NCBI RefSeq assembly: GCF_036194065.1
Contig: NZ_CP108095.1
Span: forward strand, 2,356,001-2,420,000
Source of the DNA: Streptomyces sp. NBC_00239
Lineage (GTDB): Bacteria; Actinomycetota; Actinomycetes; Streptomycetales; Streptomycetaceae
Length of the DNA: 64,000 nt
Direction: 5' to 3'
Shown: positions 51,060 through 60,211 of the stretch, piece by piece
Layout of the letters: each line of letters opens with the position of its first letter
How positions within the stretch are numbered: position 1 is the first letter of the stretch
The notes under the pieces: model-generated
Database searches by the model: none
Told to the model about the DNA's origin: nothing
Seen by the model: only the letters and a program-made list of their open reading frames with translations
Program-made: the position numbers and the translations under genes

Positions 51060-52451
51060 TCAGGCACCGACCACGGTCACCGGGCCGAGGCCCAACGCCC
51101 GTACCGGCTCCTCGATCTGCGACGCGTCACCCACGAGCACGGCGACGAGGCGGTCCGCCGGGAAGGCGTTGACGACCGCCGACGTGGCCTCCACGGTGCC
51201 CGTTTCGGCCAGGCGCGCGTACATCTGCGCCTGGAAGTCGTCCGGGAGCTCCTGCTCGACCTGATCGGCGAGCGTGCCCGCGACGGCCGCCGCGGTCTCG
51301 AACTTCAGCGGGGCCACGCCCACCAAGTTCTGCACCGCCACGTCCCGTTCGGCATCGGTCAGCCCGCCCTCCGCGAGCGTCCGGAGCACCTTCCACAGGT
51401 CCTCCAGCGCCGGCCCGGTGTTCGGCGTGTCCACCGAGCCGCTGATGGCCAGCATCGACGCACCGGTGCCCTGCGCCGTGGAACGAATCACCTGGCCGAA
51501 GGCCCGGACCCCGTACGTGTACCCCTTCTCCTCTCGCAGCACCTTGTCGAGGCGCGAGGTGAGGGTGCCGCCGAGGCAGTACGTGCCGAGCACCTGGGCC
51601 GGCCACACCCGGTCGTGCCGGTCCGCGCCGATCCGGCCGATGAGCAGCTGGGTCTGGACGGCGCCGGGGCGGTCCACGATCACCACGCGGCCCGAGTCGT
51701 CGGCGGTGATCTCCGGCACCGGGCGGGGCTCCGCGGTGCCGCCGGTCCAGGCGCCGAGGGTGTCGGCGAGGACCGCGTCCAGGTCGGTGCCGCCCAGGTC
51801 GCCGACGACCACCGCGGTGGCCGTGGACGGCCGTACGTGCGCCTCGTAGAAGGCGCGCACGGCCGCGGCGTCGATCCGGGACACCGTCTCCTCGGTGCCC
51901 TGGCGCGGCCGGGACATCCGCAGCGAGGCCGGGAACAGCTCCTTGGAGAGCTGCTTGGCCGCCATCCGGGACGGGTTGGCCAGCTCGTGCGGGATCTCGT
52001 CGAGCCGGTTGCGCACCAGGCGGTCCACCTCGCTGTCGGCGAAGGCGGGTGCCCGCAGCGCCTCGGCGAGCAGGCCGACCGCCTTGTGCAGGCGGGAGAC
52101 CGGGACTTCCAGGGAGACCCGGACGCCCGGGTGGTCGGCGTGCGCGTCGAGGGTGGCGCCGCAGCGCTCCAGCTCGGCGGCGAACTCCTCGGCGGAGCGC
52201 TTGTCGGTGCCCTCGGACAGCGCGCGGGCCATGATGGTGGCCACGCCGTCCAGGCCCGCCGGCTCGGCGTCCAGCGGGGCCGCGAGGATGATCTCGACGG
52301 CCACCACCTGCTGGCCGGGCCGGTGGCAGCGCAGCACCGTCAGGCCGTTGGCCAGGGCGCCGCGCTCCGGGGCGGGGAACGCCCACGGCGTGGCCTCGCC
52401 GGCCTGCGGCCGGGGGTGGAAGGTCATCGTGGCTGCGGTCGCGTCGCTCAC
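51060..52451 (-). CDS. M16-family peptidase subunit, non-catalytic type
   Basis: This 463-residue protein has the two-domain M16 (pitrilysin-like) fold, including the R-x-x-x-Y pair region (L-G-G-T-L-T-S-R-L and K-G-Y-T-Y-G) near 300. It lacks the H-x-x-E-H zinc motif; the corresponding segment reads G-L-D-G-V-A-T-I-M-A-R-A. It is therefore probably the structural partner of the active subunit encoded just upstream, as in two-subunit processing peptidases. GTG 52451 overlaps the upstream stop (GTGA). Confidence 0.9.
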   Translation of the reverse strand: MSDATAATMTFHPRPQAGEATPWAFPAPERGALANGLTVLRCHRPGQQVVAVEIILAAPLDAEPAGLDGVATIMARALSEGTDKRSAEEFAAELERCGATLDAHADHPGVRVSLEVPVSRLHKAVGLLAEALRAPAFADSEVDRLVRNRLDEIPHELANPSRMAAKQLSKELFPASLRMSRPRQGTEETVSRIDAAAVRAFYEAHVRPSTATAVVVGDLGGTDLDAVLADTLGAWTGGTAEPRPVPEITADDSGRVVIVDRPGAVQTQLLIGRIGADRHDRVWPAQVLGTYCLGGTLTSRLDKVLREEKGYTYGVRAFGQVIRSTAQGTGASMLAISGSVDTPNTGPALEDLWKVLRTLAEGGLTDAERDVAVQNLVGVAPLKFETAAAVAGTLADQVEQELPDDFQAQMYARLAETGTVEATSAVVNAFPADRLVAVLVGDASQIEEPVRALGLGPVTVVGA

Positions 52452-53830
52452 TGGGCCGCCTTCTCGGTCTCGTCGTGCTCGTCGTGCTCGTCGGTGGCGC
52501 TGTCTTCGGTGCCGGGGTCGCCGGACCCGGCGAGCGGCTCGTACACCAGCACCGCGCGGTTGTCGGGGCGCAGCCGGGCGGCGGCCACGGCCTGGACCTC
52601 CTCCGCGGTGATGTCGAGGACCCGCTCGACGGCGGTCAGCGCCAGCTGCGGGTCCCCGAAGAGCACGGCGAACCGGCAGAGTTCGTCGGCGCGGCCCGCG
52701 ACGGTGCCGAGCCGGTCCAGCCACTCGCGTTCCAGCTGGGCCTGGGCCCGCTCCATCTCCTCGGCGGTCGGGCCCTCGGCGGCGAAGCGCGCGAGCTCCT
52801 CGTCCACGGCGGACTCGATGGTCGGGACCTCGACGCCGCCGGAGGTCTTGACGTCCAGCCAGCCCAGCGAGGGCGCGCCGGCGAGGCGCAGCAGGCCGAA
52901 GCCGGCGGCCACGGCGGTCTGGTCGCGCCGCACCAGGCGGTTGTGCAGCCGGGAGGACTCGCCGCCGCCGAGGACGGTCAGCGCCAGGTCGGCGGCGTCG
53001 CACTCGCGGGTGCCGTCGTGCGGCAGCCGGTAGGCGGCCATCAGCGCGCGGGCGGGCACCTCCTCGGTGATCTCCTCGCGCAGCTGGCCGCCCATGATCT
53101 CGGGCAGCGAGCCGTCGCGCGGCGGCTGCTTGCCGTCGTGCGAGGGGATCGAGCCGAAGTACTTCTCGACCCAGGCGAGGGTCTGCTCCGGGTCGATGTC
53201 GCCGACCACCGACAGCACCGCGTTGTTGGGCGCGTAGTACGTGCGGAAGAACTGCCGGGCGTCCTCGAGGGAGGCGGCGTCCAGGTCGGCCATCGAGCCG
53301 ATCGGGGTGTGGTGGTACGGGTGGCCCTCGGGATAGGCCAGGCCGGTCAGCCGCTCGAAGGCGGTGCCGTACGGCACGTTGTCGTAGCGCTGGCGGCGCT
53401 CGTTCTTGACGACGTCCCGCTGGTTCTCCATCGACTCGTCGTCGAGGGCGGTCAGCAGGGAGCCCATCCGGTCGGCCTCCAGCCAGAGCGCGAGCTCCAG
53501 CTGGTGCGCGGGCATGGTCTCGAAGTAGTTGGTCCGCTCGAAGCTGGTGGTGCCGTTGAGGGACCCGCCCGCGCCCTGGACCAGTTCGAAGTGCCCGTTG
53601 CCGGGTACGCTCGCCGAGCCCTGGAACATCAGGTGCTCGAAGAGGTGAGCCAGTCCCGTACGCCCCTTGACCTCGTGGCGCGAACCGACGTCGTACCAGA
53701 GGCAGACCGCGGCGACCGGGGTCAGGTGGTCCTCGGAGAGCACCACGCGCAGGCCGTTGGCCAGGCGGTGCTCGGTAGCCGACAGGCCGCCGGTGGCGTC
53801 CTGAGCTGTGGCCGTGTGACCCATGGGCAT
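52448..53830 (-). CDS. M16-family zinc metallopeptidase, catalytic subunit
   Basis: This 460-residue protein has the inverted zinc motif H-L-F-E-H near residue 65, with the distal Glu some 75 residues later in the E-N-Q-R-D-V-V-K-N-E helix. The acidic tail (D-E-H-D-E-H-D-E-T-E) is probably disordered. It has no signal peptide. Its physiological substrate is unknown. ATG 53830 follows GAAGGGA; ATG 53824 is also possible. It is co-translated with the non-catalytic partner. Confidence 0.93.
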   Translation of the reverse strand: MPMGHTATAQDATGGLSATEHRLANGLRVVLSEDHLTPVAAVCLWYDVGSRHEVKGRTGLAHLFEHLMFQGSASVPGNGHFELVQGAGGSLNGTTSFERTNYFETMPAHQLELALWLEADRMGSLLTALDDESMENQRDVVKNERRQRYDNVPYGTAFERLTGLAYPEGHPYHHTPIGSMADLDAASLEDARQFFRTYYAPNNAVLSVVGDIDPEQTLAWVEKYFGSIPSHDGKQPPRDGSLPEIMGGQLREEITEEVPARALMAAYRLPHDGTRECDAADLALTVLGGGESSRLHNRLVRRDQTAVAAGFGLLRLAGAPSLGWLDVKTSGGVEVPTIESAVDEELARFAAEGPTAEEMERAQAQLEREWLDRLGTVAGRADELCRFAVLFGDPQLALTAVERVLDITAEEVQAVAAARLRPDNRAVLVYEPLAGSGDPGTEDSATDEHDEHDETEKAAQ

Positions 53831-54003
53831 GTGATCCCTTCGATCGCGAGAAACAGGGTTGTCTGTCAGCCCTGCCACTGTATGCAAGCGTGCCGACACC
53901 CGGAGAAGTTCCCGGTCCTCCCGGGTCGGGGTCGGCGTTGTCAGAGCGCCGGTCCACAATGGACCGCGTCAGATCACCACCTTGGTAAGGAGCCGCAGCA
54001 GCG

Positions 54004-56463
54004 ATGGCCCGCCGCAGCACGAAGACCCCGCCGCCGGAGGATTTCGAGGAGCGGATCCTCGACATCGACGTCGTCGACGAAATGCAGGGCTCCTTCCTCG
54101 AGTACGCGTACTCGGTGATCTACTCCCGCGCCCTGCCCGACGCCCGGGACGGCATGAAGCCGGTGCACCGGCGCATCGTCTACCAGATGAACGAGATGGG
54201 GCTCCGCCCCGACCGCGGTTACGTGAAGTGCGCCCGCGTCGTCGGCGAAGTCATGGGCAAGCTGCACCCGCACGGCGACGCGTCGATCTACGACGCGCTG
54301 GTGCGCATGGCCCAGCCGTTCTCCATGCGGCTCCCCCTGGTCGACGGGCACGGCAACTTCGGCTCGCTCGGCAACGACGACCCGCCGGCCGCGATGCGTT
54401 ACACCGAGTGCCGGATGGCCGACGCCACCTCGCTGATGACGGAGTCCATCGACGAGGACACCGTCGACTTCACCCCGAACTACGACGGCCAGGAACGCGA
54501 GCCGGTGGCCCTGCCCGCCGCGTACCCGAACCTGCTGGTGAACGGCGCCTCCGGGATCGCCGTCGGCATGGCCACCAACATGCCCCCGCACAACCTGGGC
54601 GAGGTCATCGCGGCGGCCCGGCACCTGATCCGGTACCCGCAGGCGGACCTGGAGGCGCTGATGCGCTTCGTGCCGGGTCCCGACCTGCCCACCGGCGGCC
54701 GGATCGTGGGCCTGTCCGGCATCAAGGACGCGTACGAGAACGGCCGCGGCACCTTCAAGATCCGCGCGACCGTGGCCGTGGACAACGTGACGGCCCGCCG
54801 CAAGGGCCTGGTCGTCACGGAACTGCCCTTCACGGTGGGCCCCGAGAAGGTCATCGCCAAGATCAAGGACCTGGTCGGCTCCAAGAAGCTCCAGGGCATC
54901 GCCGACGTCAAGGACCTCACCGACCGCTCGCACGGCCTGCGCCTGGTCATCGAGATCAAGAACGGCTTCCACCCGGAGGCGGTACTCGAGCAGCTCTACA
55001 AGTTGACGCCGATGGAGGAGTCCTTCGGCATCAACAACGTCGCACTCGTCGACGGCCAGCCGCTCACCCTCGGCCTCAAGGAGCTGCTGGAGGTCTACCT
55101 CGACCACCGCTTCGAGGTCGTGCGCCGGCGCAGCGAGTTCCGCCGCACCAAGCGGCGCGACCGGCTGCACCTGGTGGAGGGCCTGCTCGTCGCCCTCCTC
55201 GACATCGACCAGGTCATCGCCCTGATCCGCTCCAGCGAGAATTCGGCGCAGGCCAAGGAGCGGCTGATCGGGCACTTCTCGCTGAGCGAGGTGCAGACCC
55301 AGTACATCCTCGACACCCCGCTGCGCCGCCTCACCAAGTTCGACCGGCTGGAGCTGGAGACCGAGCGCGACCGCCTCAGCGGCGAGATCGACGAGCTGAC
55401 CGGGATCCTGGACTCGGACTCCGAGCTGCGCAAGCTGGTCTCGGCGGAACTCGCCGCGGTCGCCAAGAAGTTCGGCACCGAGCGGCGTACGGTCCTGCTG
55501 GAGTCGGCGGGCACGCAGGTCGCGGCCGTTCCGCTGGAGGTCGCGGACGACCCGTGCCGGGTGCTTCTCTCCTCGACCGGCCTGCTGGCCCGGACCGTCA
55601 CCGGGGAGCCGCTCGCCGCGGCCGAGGCCGACGGGCCGCGCGCCCGCCACGACCTCATCGTCTCGTCGGTCCTGGCGACCGCGCGCGCCGAGGTGGGCGT
55701 GGTGACCTCGACCGGCCGGCTGCTGCGGCTCGCGGTGATCGACCTGCCGCAGCTGCCCGACACGCACGCGGCGCCGAACCTGGCGGGCGGAGCACCGGTG
55801 ACGGAGTTCCTGTCCGCGCTGGATCCGGACGAGAAGGTGATCTGCCTGACCACCCTCGACGAGTCCTCGCAGGGACTGGCGCTCGGCACCGAACAGGGCG
55901 TCGTCAAGCGCGTCGTGCCGGACTATCCCGCCAACAAGGACGAGCTGGAGGTCATCACCCTCAAGGACGGCGACCGGATCGTCGGCGCGGTCGAGCTGCG
56001 GACCGGCGAGGAGGACCTCGTCTTCATCACCGACGACGCCCAGCTGCTGCGGTACCCGGCCGCCCAGGTGCGGCCGCAGGGCCGCCCGGCAGGGGGCATG
56101 GCCGGCATCAAGCTCGCGGACGCCGCGAAGGTCCTCCACTTCTCGGCGGTGGACCCGGCGGCGGACGCCTTCGTGTTCAGCGTGGCCGGTTCGCACGGCA
56201 CCCTGGACGACTCGGCGGTCACGGCCAAGCTGACCCCGTTCGACCAGTACCCGCGCAAGGGCCGGGCCACCGGCGGGGTGCGCTGCCAGCGCTTCCTCAA
56301 GGGCGAGGACCTGCTGGTGCTGGCCTGGGCCGGACCCGCGCCCGCCCGGGCGGCCACCGACACCGGGGCGCCGGCCGCGCTCCCGGCCCCGGACCCGCGC
56401 CGGGACGGCTCGGGCACCCCGCTCGACGGCCCGGTCGCCGTGGTGGCGGGACCGCCGCTGTAG
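54004..56463 (+). CDS. parC: DNA topoisomerase IV subunit A
   Basis: This 819-residue type IIA topoisomerase subunit has the winged-helix start [27 protein letters not shown], and quinolone-region H-P-H-G-D-A-S-I-Y. The active-site Tyr is in A-M-R-Y-T-E-C-R-M (about 140). The C-terminal part forms a beta-pinwheel. It lacks the canonical GyrA box Q-R-R-G-G-x-G, which argues for ParC rather than GyrA. The parE partner is not in the window. AAGGAGCC precedes ATG 54004. Confidence 0.92.
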   Translation: MARRSTKTPPPEDFEERILDIDVVDEMQGSFLEYAYSVIYSRALPDARDGMKPVHRRIVYQMNEMGLRPDRGYVKCARVVGEVMGKLHPHGDASIYDALVRMAQPFSMRLPLVDGHGNFGSLGNDDPPAAMRYTECRMADATSLMTESIDEDTVDFTPNYDGQEREPVALPAAYPNLLVNGASGIAVGMATNMPPHNLGEVIAAARHLIRYPQADLEALMRFVPGPDLPTGGRIVGLSGIKDAYENGRGTFKIRATVAVDNVTARRKGLVVTELPFTVGPEKVIAKIKDLVGSKKLQGIADVKDLTDRSHGLRLVIEIKNGFHPEAVLEQLYKLTPMEESFGINNVALVDGQPLTLGLKELLEVYLDHRFEVVRRRSEFRRTKRRDRLHLVEGLLVALLDIDQVIALIRSSENSAQAKERLIGHFSLSEVQTQYILDTPLRRLTKFDRLELETERDRLSGEIDELTGILDSDSELRKLVSAELAAVAKKFGTERRTVLLESAGTQVAAVPLEVADDPCRVLLSSTGLLARTVTGEPLAAAEADGPRARHDLIVSSVLATARAEVGVVTSTGRLLRLAVIDLPQLPDTHAAPNLAGGAPVTEFLSALDPDEKVICLTTLDESSQGLALGTEQGVVKRVVPDYPANKDELEVITLKDGDRIVGAVELRTGEEDLVFITDDAQLLRYPAAQVRPQGRPAGGMAGIKLADAAKVLHFSAVDPAADAFVFSVAGSHGTLDDSAVTAKLTPFDQYPRKGRATGGVRCQRFLKGEDLLVLAWAGPAPARAATDTGAPAALPAPDPRRDGSGTPLDGPVAVVAGPPL

Positions 56464-56591
56464 CAGGGCGCCTCCTGCCCCATCTGACTCCGGCGTCCCG
56501 GATCAGGCCTGATCGTCCCCTTTCAGGCCTGATCCGGCGCGGCCTCAACTACAGTCGGTGGCAGGACCGGAGGCGGGGGTAGGCACAGCGG

Positions 56592-58835
56592 ATGAGCCGT
56601 CGATCGAGTGGGCTGGTCGGCAACTGGGCCGAGGCCCAGCGGCAGCAGTACCAGGCGCAGCTGGTGCAGCAGCGGGAGGGCGAGCGCCGGCAGCGGGCGT
56701 ACGAGCGGGAGGTCGCGCGCAGTGAGCGCGAGCACCAGGCCGCCTACCGCCGGCACCGCGAGGGCGAGGCCCGGCGGCGCACCGAGCAGATCGAGGCCGA
56801 AGTGGCCCGGCTGCAGGGCATGCTGGCGGCCGGCTGCCGTGCGCCCGCGTTCCGGATGGACACCATGCGCCGCCCCGAAGACGTGGAACCGTTCCGTCCG
56901 GGCGCGTTGGAGCAGCCCGTGCCGATGCCGGAACTGCGGCACTTCCAGCAGCAGAGCGGCTGGTCCCTGAGCTCCGGCCGCCGCGCGCAAGCCGAGCGGG
57001 AGGCACACGCCCGCTACACGCAGGCCTGGCAGGCGGCCCAGGCCGCGGAGGCCCGCCGCCGGGCGGACCTGGCGGCGTACCGCGCCCAGTACGACCGGTG
57101 GGCGGCCGAGCAGCTCGGCGGGATCCGCGCGCACAACGAAGGGCTCGTGGAGCTGGCCCGTTCGCTGCGCGCGGGTGAGGCCGAGGCGGTGGTGGAGTAC
57201 TTCTCCGCGGCGCTGTACGCGTCCGCGGCCTGGCCGCAGGAGCTGCCGCGGCAGGTGGCGGCGGCGTACGACGGCGGCGCCCGACAGCTGGTGCTGGCCT
57301 GGGAGCTGCCCGGCTTCGGCATCGTGCCGGAGGCCAAGTCGGTGCGGTACGTGCCGAGCTCCGACCAGGAGAAGGAGACGGCCCGCCCGGTCACCCAGCG
57401 GCGCGCGCTGTACCGCGACGCGCTCGCGCAGTGCCTGCTGCTGGTGCTGCGCGAGGTGTACGCGGCCGACGAGTTCGGCGCGCTGGAGTCGGTCGTGGTC
57501 AACGGGTTCGTGGACGACCACGATCCGGTGACGGGCCGGCAGGCACAACTGGTGCTGGCGACGGTCACCGCCGGCCGGGCCGCCTTCGAGGGCCTGCACC
57601 TGGACCGGGTGAGCGCGGTGGACTGCCTGGTCGAGGGGCTGCGGGGGCAGTTGTCCGCCCGCCCGGACCTCCTGACCGCGGTACGACCCGGCCGGATGCC
57701 CGACGAGGTCGGAGCCTCGTCCGGGGTGGTCACGCACGGCGGGGCGGCGCGGGGCGACGAGCCCGACCTGTTCGCGATGGACCCGATCGACTTCGAGAAC
57801 CTGGTCGCCGAGCTGTTCCGGGCGATGGGCATGGAAGCGGTCACCACCCAGCGGTCGGGCGACGGCGGCGTGGACGTGGCGGCGGTGGACCCGGCACCGA
57901 TCCGGGGCGGCCGGATCGTGGTGCAGGTCAAGCGCTACCGGAACACGGTGCCGCCGACCGCGGTGCGGGACCTGTACGGGACGGTCCAGGACGCCGGCGC
58001 CAACAAGGGCGTGCTGGTGACGACCTCGTCGTTCGGGCCGAGTTCGCACCAGTTCGCCGAGGGCAAGCCGCTGGAGCTGGTGTCCGGGCCGGACCTGGTC
58101 GAGCTCCTGCACCGGCACGGACTGCGCGGCCGGCTGGGCGGCGGGTCCGCCGCCGGGGCGGCTCCGCGCGGGGATGCGACCGGTCCGGCCGGCACGGTTG
58201 CCGATACGGCTGGTCCGGCCGATGCGGCAGGTCAGGCTGATGCGGCAGGTCCGGCCGATCTGGCAGAAACGGCAGTCCTGCCCGCCACGGCGGCCGCGCG
58301 GGACGCGGCGGCCGCGGAGTCCGGTGCGGCCACGGGCGGGGACGGGGACGGGGACCACAACATCCTGGGCATGACCTGGGCCGGCCCGGTGGCCCTCGAC
58401 GTGTGCGCCCTGGTGTGCGCGGGCGGCCGCGCGCTGGGCGACGACCACTTCGTCTACTTCAACAACCCGCAGACCCCGGACGGTGCGGTGCGCGCCCGCC
58501 CGCGGGCCGCGCCCGACAAGGCGGCCGTCGAGGTCTCCTTCGACGCGCTGCCGGACCGGGCGGACCGGCTGGTGCTGGCCGCCGCGGTGGACCCGGAGGT
58601 GAACCCGGAGGCCGACCTGGCCGGCTTCACCCGGGCTGCGATACGGCTGCTGGACGCCTCCGGCCGGGAACTCGGCCGGCTCGACGTCTCCGACGGCCGG
58701 CCGGGCGAAACGGCCCTGGTGCTCGGGTCCTTCCGGCGGCGCGCCGGCGGCGACTGGGACTTCGTGGCCGGCGGCAAGGGCTACCCGGGCGGCCTGGCGG
58801 ACCTGCTCGGCGACTACGGCATCGACGTGGCCTGA
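56592..58835 (+). CDS. Coiled-coil / Mrr-type restriction endonuclease / TerD fusion protein
   Basis: This 747-residue protein has three parts. Residues 1-190 are Arg/Glu/Gln/Ala-rich and probably coiled coil, followed by an unassigned globular region to about 380. An Mrr-type PD-(D/E)xK nuclease lies at about 395-510: F-E-N-L-V-A-E-L-F, then G-D-G-G-V-D-V, then V-V-Q-V-K-R-Y, with all expected catalytic residues. After a repetitive Ala/Gly/Asp linker (about 520-585), a TerD domain ends the protein (N-I-L-G-M-T-W, F-V-Y-F-N-N, T-P-D-G-A-V). The usual Ca2+-binding G-D-N-x-T-G loop of TerD is replaced by an Arg/Pro/Ala stretch. A role in stress-linked DNA processing or defence is inferred. The start at 56592 has GGAGG upstream. 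Confidence 0.85.
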   Translation: MSRRSSGLVGNWAEAQRQQYQAQLVQQREGERRQRAYEREVARSEREHQAAYRRHREGEARRRTEQIEAEVARLQGMLAAGCRAPAFRMDTMRRPEDVEPFRPGALEQPVPMPELRHFQQQSGWSLSSGRRAQAEREAHARYTQAWQAAQAAEARRRADLAAYRAQYDRWAAEQLGGIRAHNEGLVELARSLRAGEAEAVVEYFSAALYASAAWPQELPRQVAAAYDGGARQLVLAWELPGFGIVPEAKSVRYVPSSDQEKETARPVTQRRALYRDALAQCLLLVLREVYAADEFGALESVVVNGFVDDHDPVTGRQAQLVLATVTAGRAAFEGLHLDRVSAVDCLVEGLRGQLSARPDLLTAVRPGRMPDEVGASSGVVTHGGAARGDEPDLFAMDPIDFENLVAELFRAMGMEAVTTQRSGDGGVDVAAVDPAPIRGGRIVVQVKRYRNTVPPTAVRDLYGTVQDAGANKGVLVTTSSFGPSSHQFAEGKPLELVSGPDLVELLHRHGLRGRLGGGSAAGAAPRGDATGPAGTVADTAGPADAAGQADAAGPADLAETAVLPATAAARDAAAAESGAATGGDGDGDHNILGMTWAGPVALDVCALVCAGGRALGDDHFVYFNNPQTPDGAVRARPRAAPDKAAVEVSFDALPDRADRLVLAAAVDPEVNPEADLAGFTRAAIRLLDASGRELGRLDVSDGRPGETALVLGSFRRRAGGDWDFVAGGKGYPGGLADLLGDYGIDVA

Positions 58836-60025
58836 GCGTCCGCACCGGACGGGCCGGACACGCCGGGCGGGTCGTATGGGTCGTACGGGCCGGTCTCGGT
58901 CGGCGGGGCGGACCAGTCCGGCCCGCCGACGTCCTCTGCACCCTCGCCGGCGTCCGTGCTGTCCGTGCCGTCCGCCGGCTCCCGCCGGTCCACGTAGCGC
59001 AGGACGCCCCACATGGTGTCCGGGCTCAGGTCCTGCGGGCGCGGTTCGCGGCAGCCCTCCAGCCCCGCGCGCAGGGCCGGGCCGTCGGTGCCGGAGCCGA
59101 TCAGCACGAGCCGGCTCAGCCTCGGCTCCCCCCGGCCCCAGGGCAGCGGCTCGAAGCGCAGGAACCGGCCCACCGCGTGGATCTCGTACTTCTCCCCGTG
59201 GCCGGGCACCCCGAAGCGGACGTGGCCCTTGATCCGGTAGAGGCCGGCCGGCCGCCGGTCGAGGAAGTCGATGAACCGGCGCGGGTTCATCGCCTGGTCC
59301 GTCTCGAACTCCACGCTCTCGTACGCCGTGTGCGCGTGCCCCTCGTGGTCGGCCGCGTGCGCGTGCTCCTCGGCTTCCGCGACGAGGTCCTCGAAGGAGA
59401 GCTGGCCGCGGGTCTCGGTCCACGGCCTGCGGTCGAAGAGCAGACCGGGGTCGATCCGGCCGTGGTCGGCCCGGACCAGCGGGGTTCCCGGGGACAGACC
59501 CGCCACGACCTGTTCGATCCGCGCCACCTCGGCGGCCGGGACGCGGTCGGTCTTGTTGAGGACGACGAGGTCGGCGACGGTCAGATGGCGGTCGGTCTCG
59601 GGGTGCCGGGCCCGGGTGGCGTCGAACTCCGCCGCGTCCACGACCTCCACCATGCCGCCGTACCGGACCGCCGGGTTCTCGCCGGCCACCAGCATCCGGA
59701 TCATCTCCTGCGGCTCCGCCAGCCCGCTCGCCTCGATCACGATCACGTCGATCCGGTGCTCGGGGCGGGACAGCTTGTCCAGATAGGCGTCGAGCTCGCT
59801 GCCGTCGACCGCGCAGCACAGACAACCGCCGCCGAGCGAGACCATCGAGTCGCCGACCTGGCCCGCGACCTTCATCGCGTCGATCTCGATCGATCCGAAG
59901 TCGTTGACGACCACCCCGATCCGGGTGCCCCGGCTGCTGCGCAGCAGGTGGTTGAGGAGGGTGGTCTTGCCGGATCCGAGGAATCCGGCGAGGACGACGA
60001 CGGGGATGGGCTGCCTGCTGGTCAC
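58814..60025 (-). CDS. CobW/COG0523-family metal-handling GTPase
   Basis: This 403-residue G3E GTPase has Walker A G-F-L-G-S-G-K-T-T (14-22), the metal-binding G-G-G-C-L-C-C (about 65-71), S-G-L-A-E-P, and N-K-T-D. A His-rich loop near 230 (H-A-H-A-A-D-H-E-G-H-A-H) can bind zinc. A CobW C-terminal domain is followed by a long acidic tail. Such proteins deliver metals, often Zn2+, to client enzymes. The GTG start at 60025 has no strong ribosome binding site. Its 3' end overlaps the convergent Mrr-TerD gene by 22 bp. Confidence 0.9.
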   Translation of the reverse strand: MTSRQPIPVVVLAGFLGSGKTTLLNHLLRSSRGTRIGVVVNDFGSIEIDAMKVAGQVGDSMVSLGGGCLCCAVDGSELDAYLDKLSRPEHRIDVIVIEASGLAEPQEMIRMLVAGENPAVRYGGMVEVVDAAEFDATRARHPETDRHLTVADLVVLNKTDRVPAAEVARIEQVVAGLSPGTPLVRADHGRIDPGLLFDRRPWTETRGQLSFEDLVAEAEEHAHAADHEGHAHTAYESVEFETDQAMNPRRFIDFLDRRPAGLYRIKGHVRFGVPGHGEKYEIHAVGRFLRFEPLPWGRGEPRLSRLVLIGSGTDGPALRAGLEGCREPRPQDLSPDTMWGVLRYVDRREPADGTDSTDAGEGAEDVGGPDWSAPPTETGPYDPYDPPGVSGPSGADAQATSMP

Positions 60026-60211
60026 CCGGACGATGGTAGTCAGACCGTCGCCGGGCGGGCCGCGGCGGCGCCGGGTGGGCCGACCGGGCGCGGCCGGGCA
60101 GGGCGAAGGCGCCAGGCTGAGCGCGGCGAGGCTGCCCGGCGGGGCGGCGGCCGTTTGCGTGCCCGCCGGAGATTGACGTGAGACCCCCGGGCCGTTCTAC
60201 CGTTCGTACTC
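60026..60211. promoter_or_regulatory. Divergent promoter between the CobW gene and the two-component operon
   Basis: This is a 186-bp GC-rich region. TTGACG at about 60173-60178 may be a -35 element for the kinase gene (with TACCGT about 18 bp later as -10). No zinc-uptake-type palindrome was found for the CobW side. Confidence 0.4.

Noticed and set aside
54004..56463. Annotation as gyrA
   Set aside because: The GyrA box is absent in the C-terminal half, and gyrB is not adjacent; ParC fits better.
56523..59825. 1100-codon minus-strand frame under the Mrr-TerD gene
   Set aside because: The plus-strand protein has recognisable nuclease and TerD motifs; the opposite frame has none.
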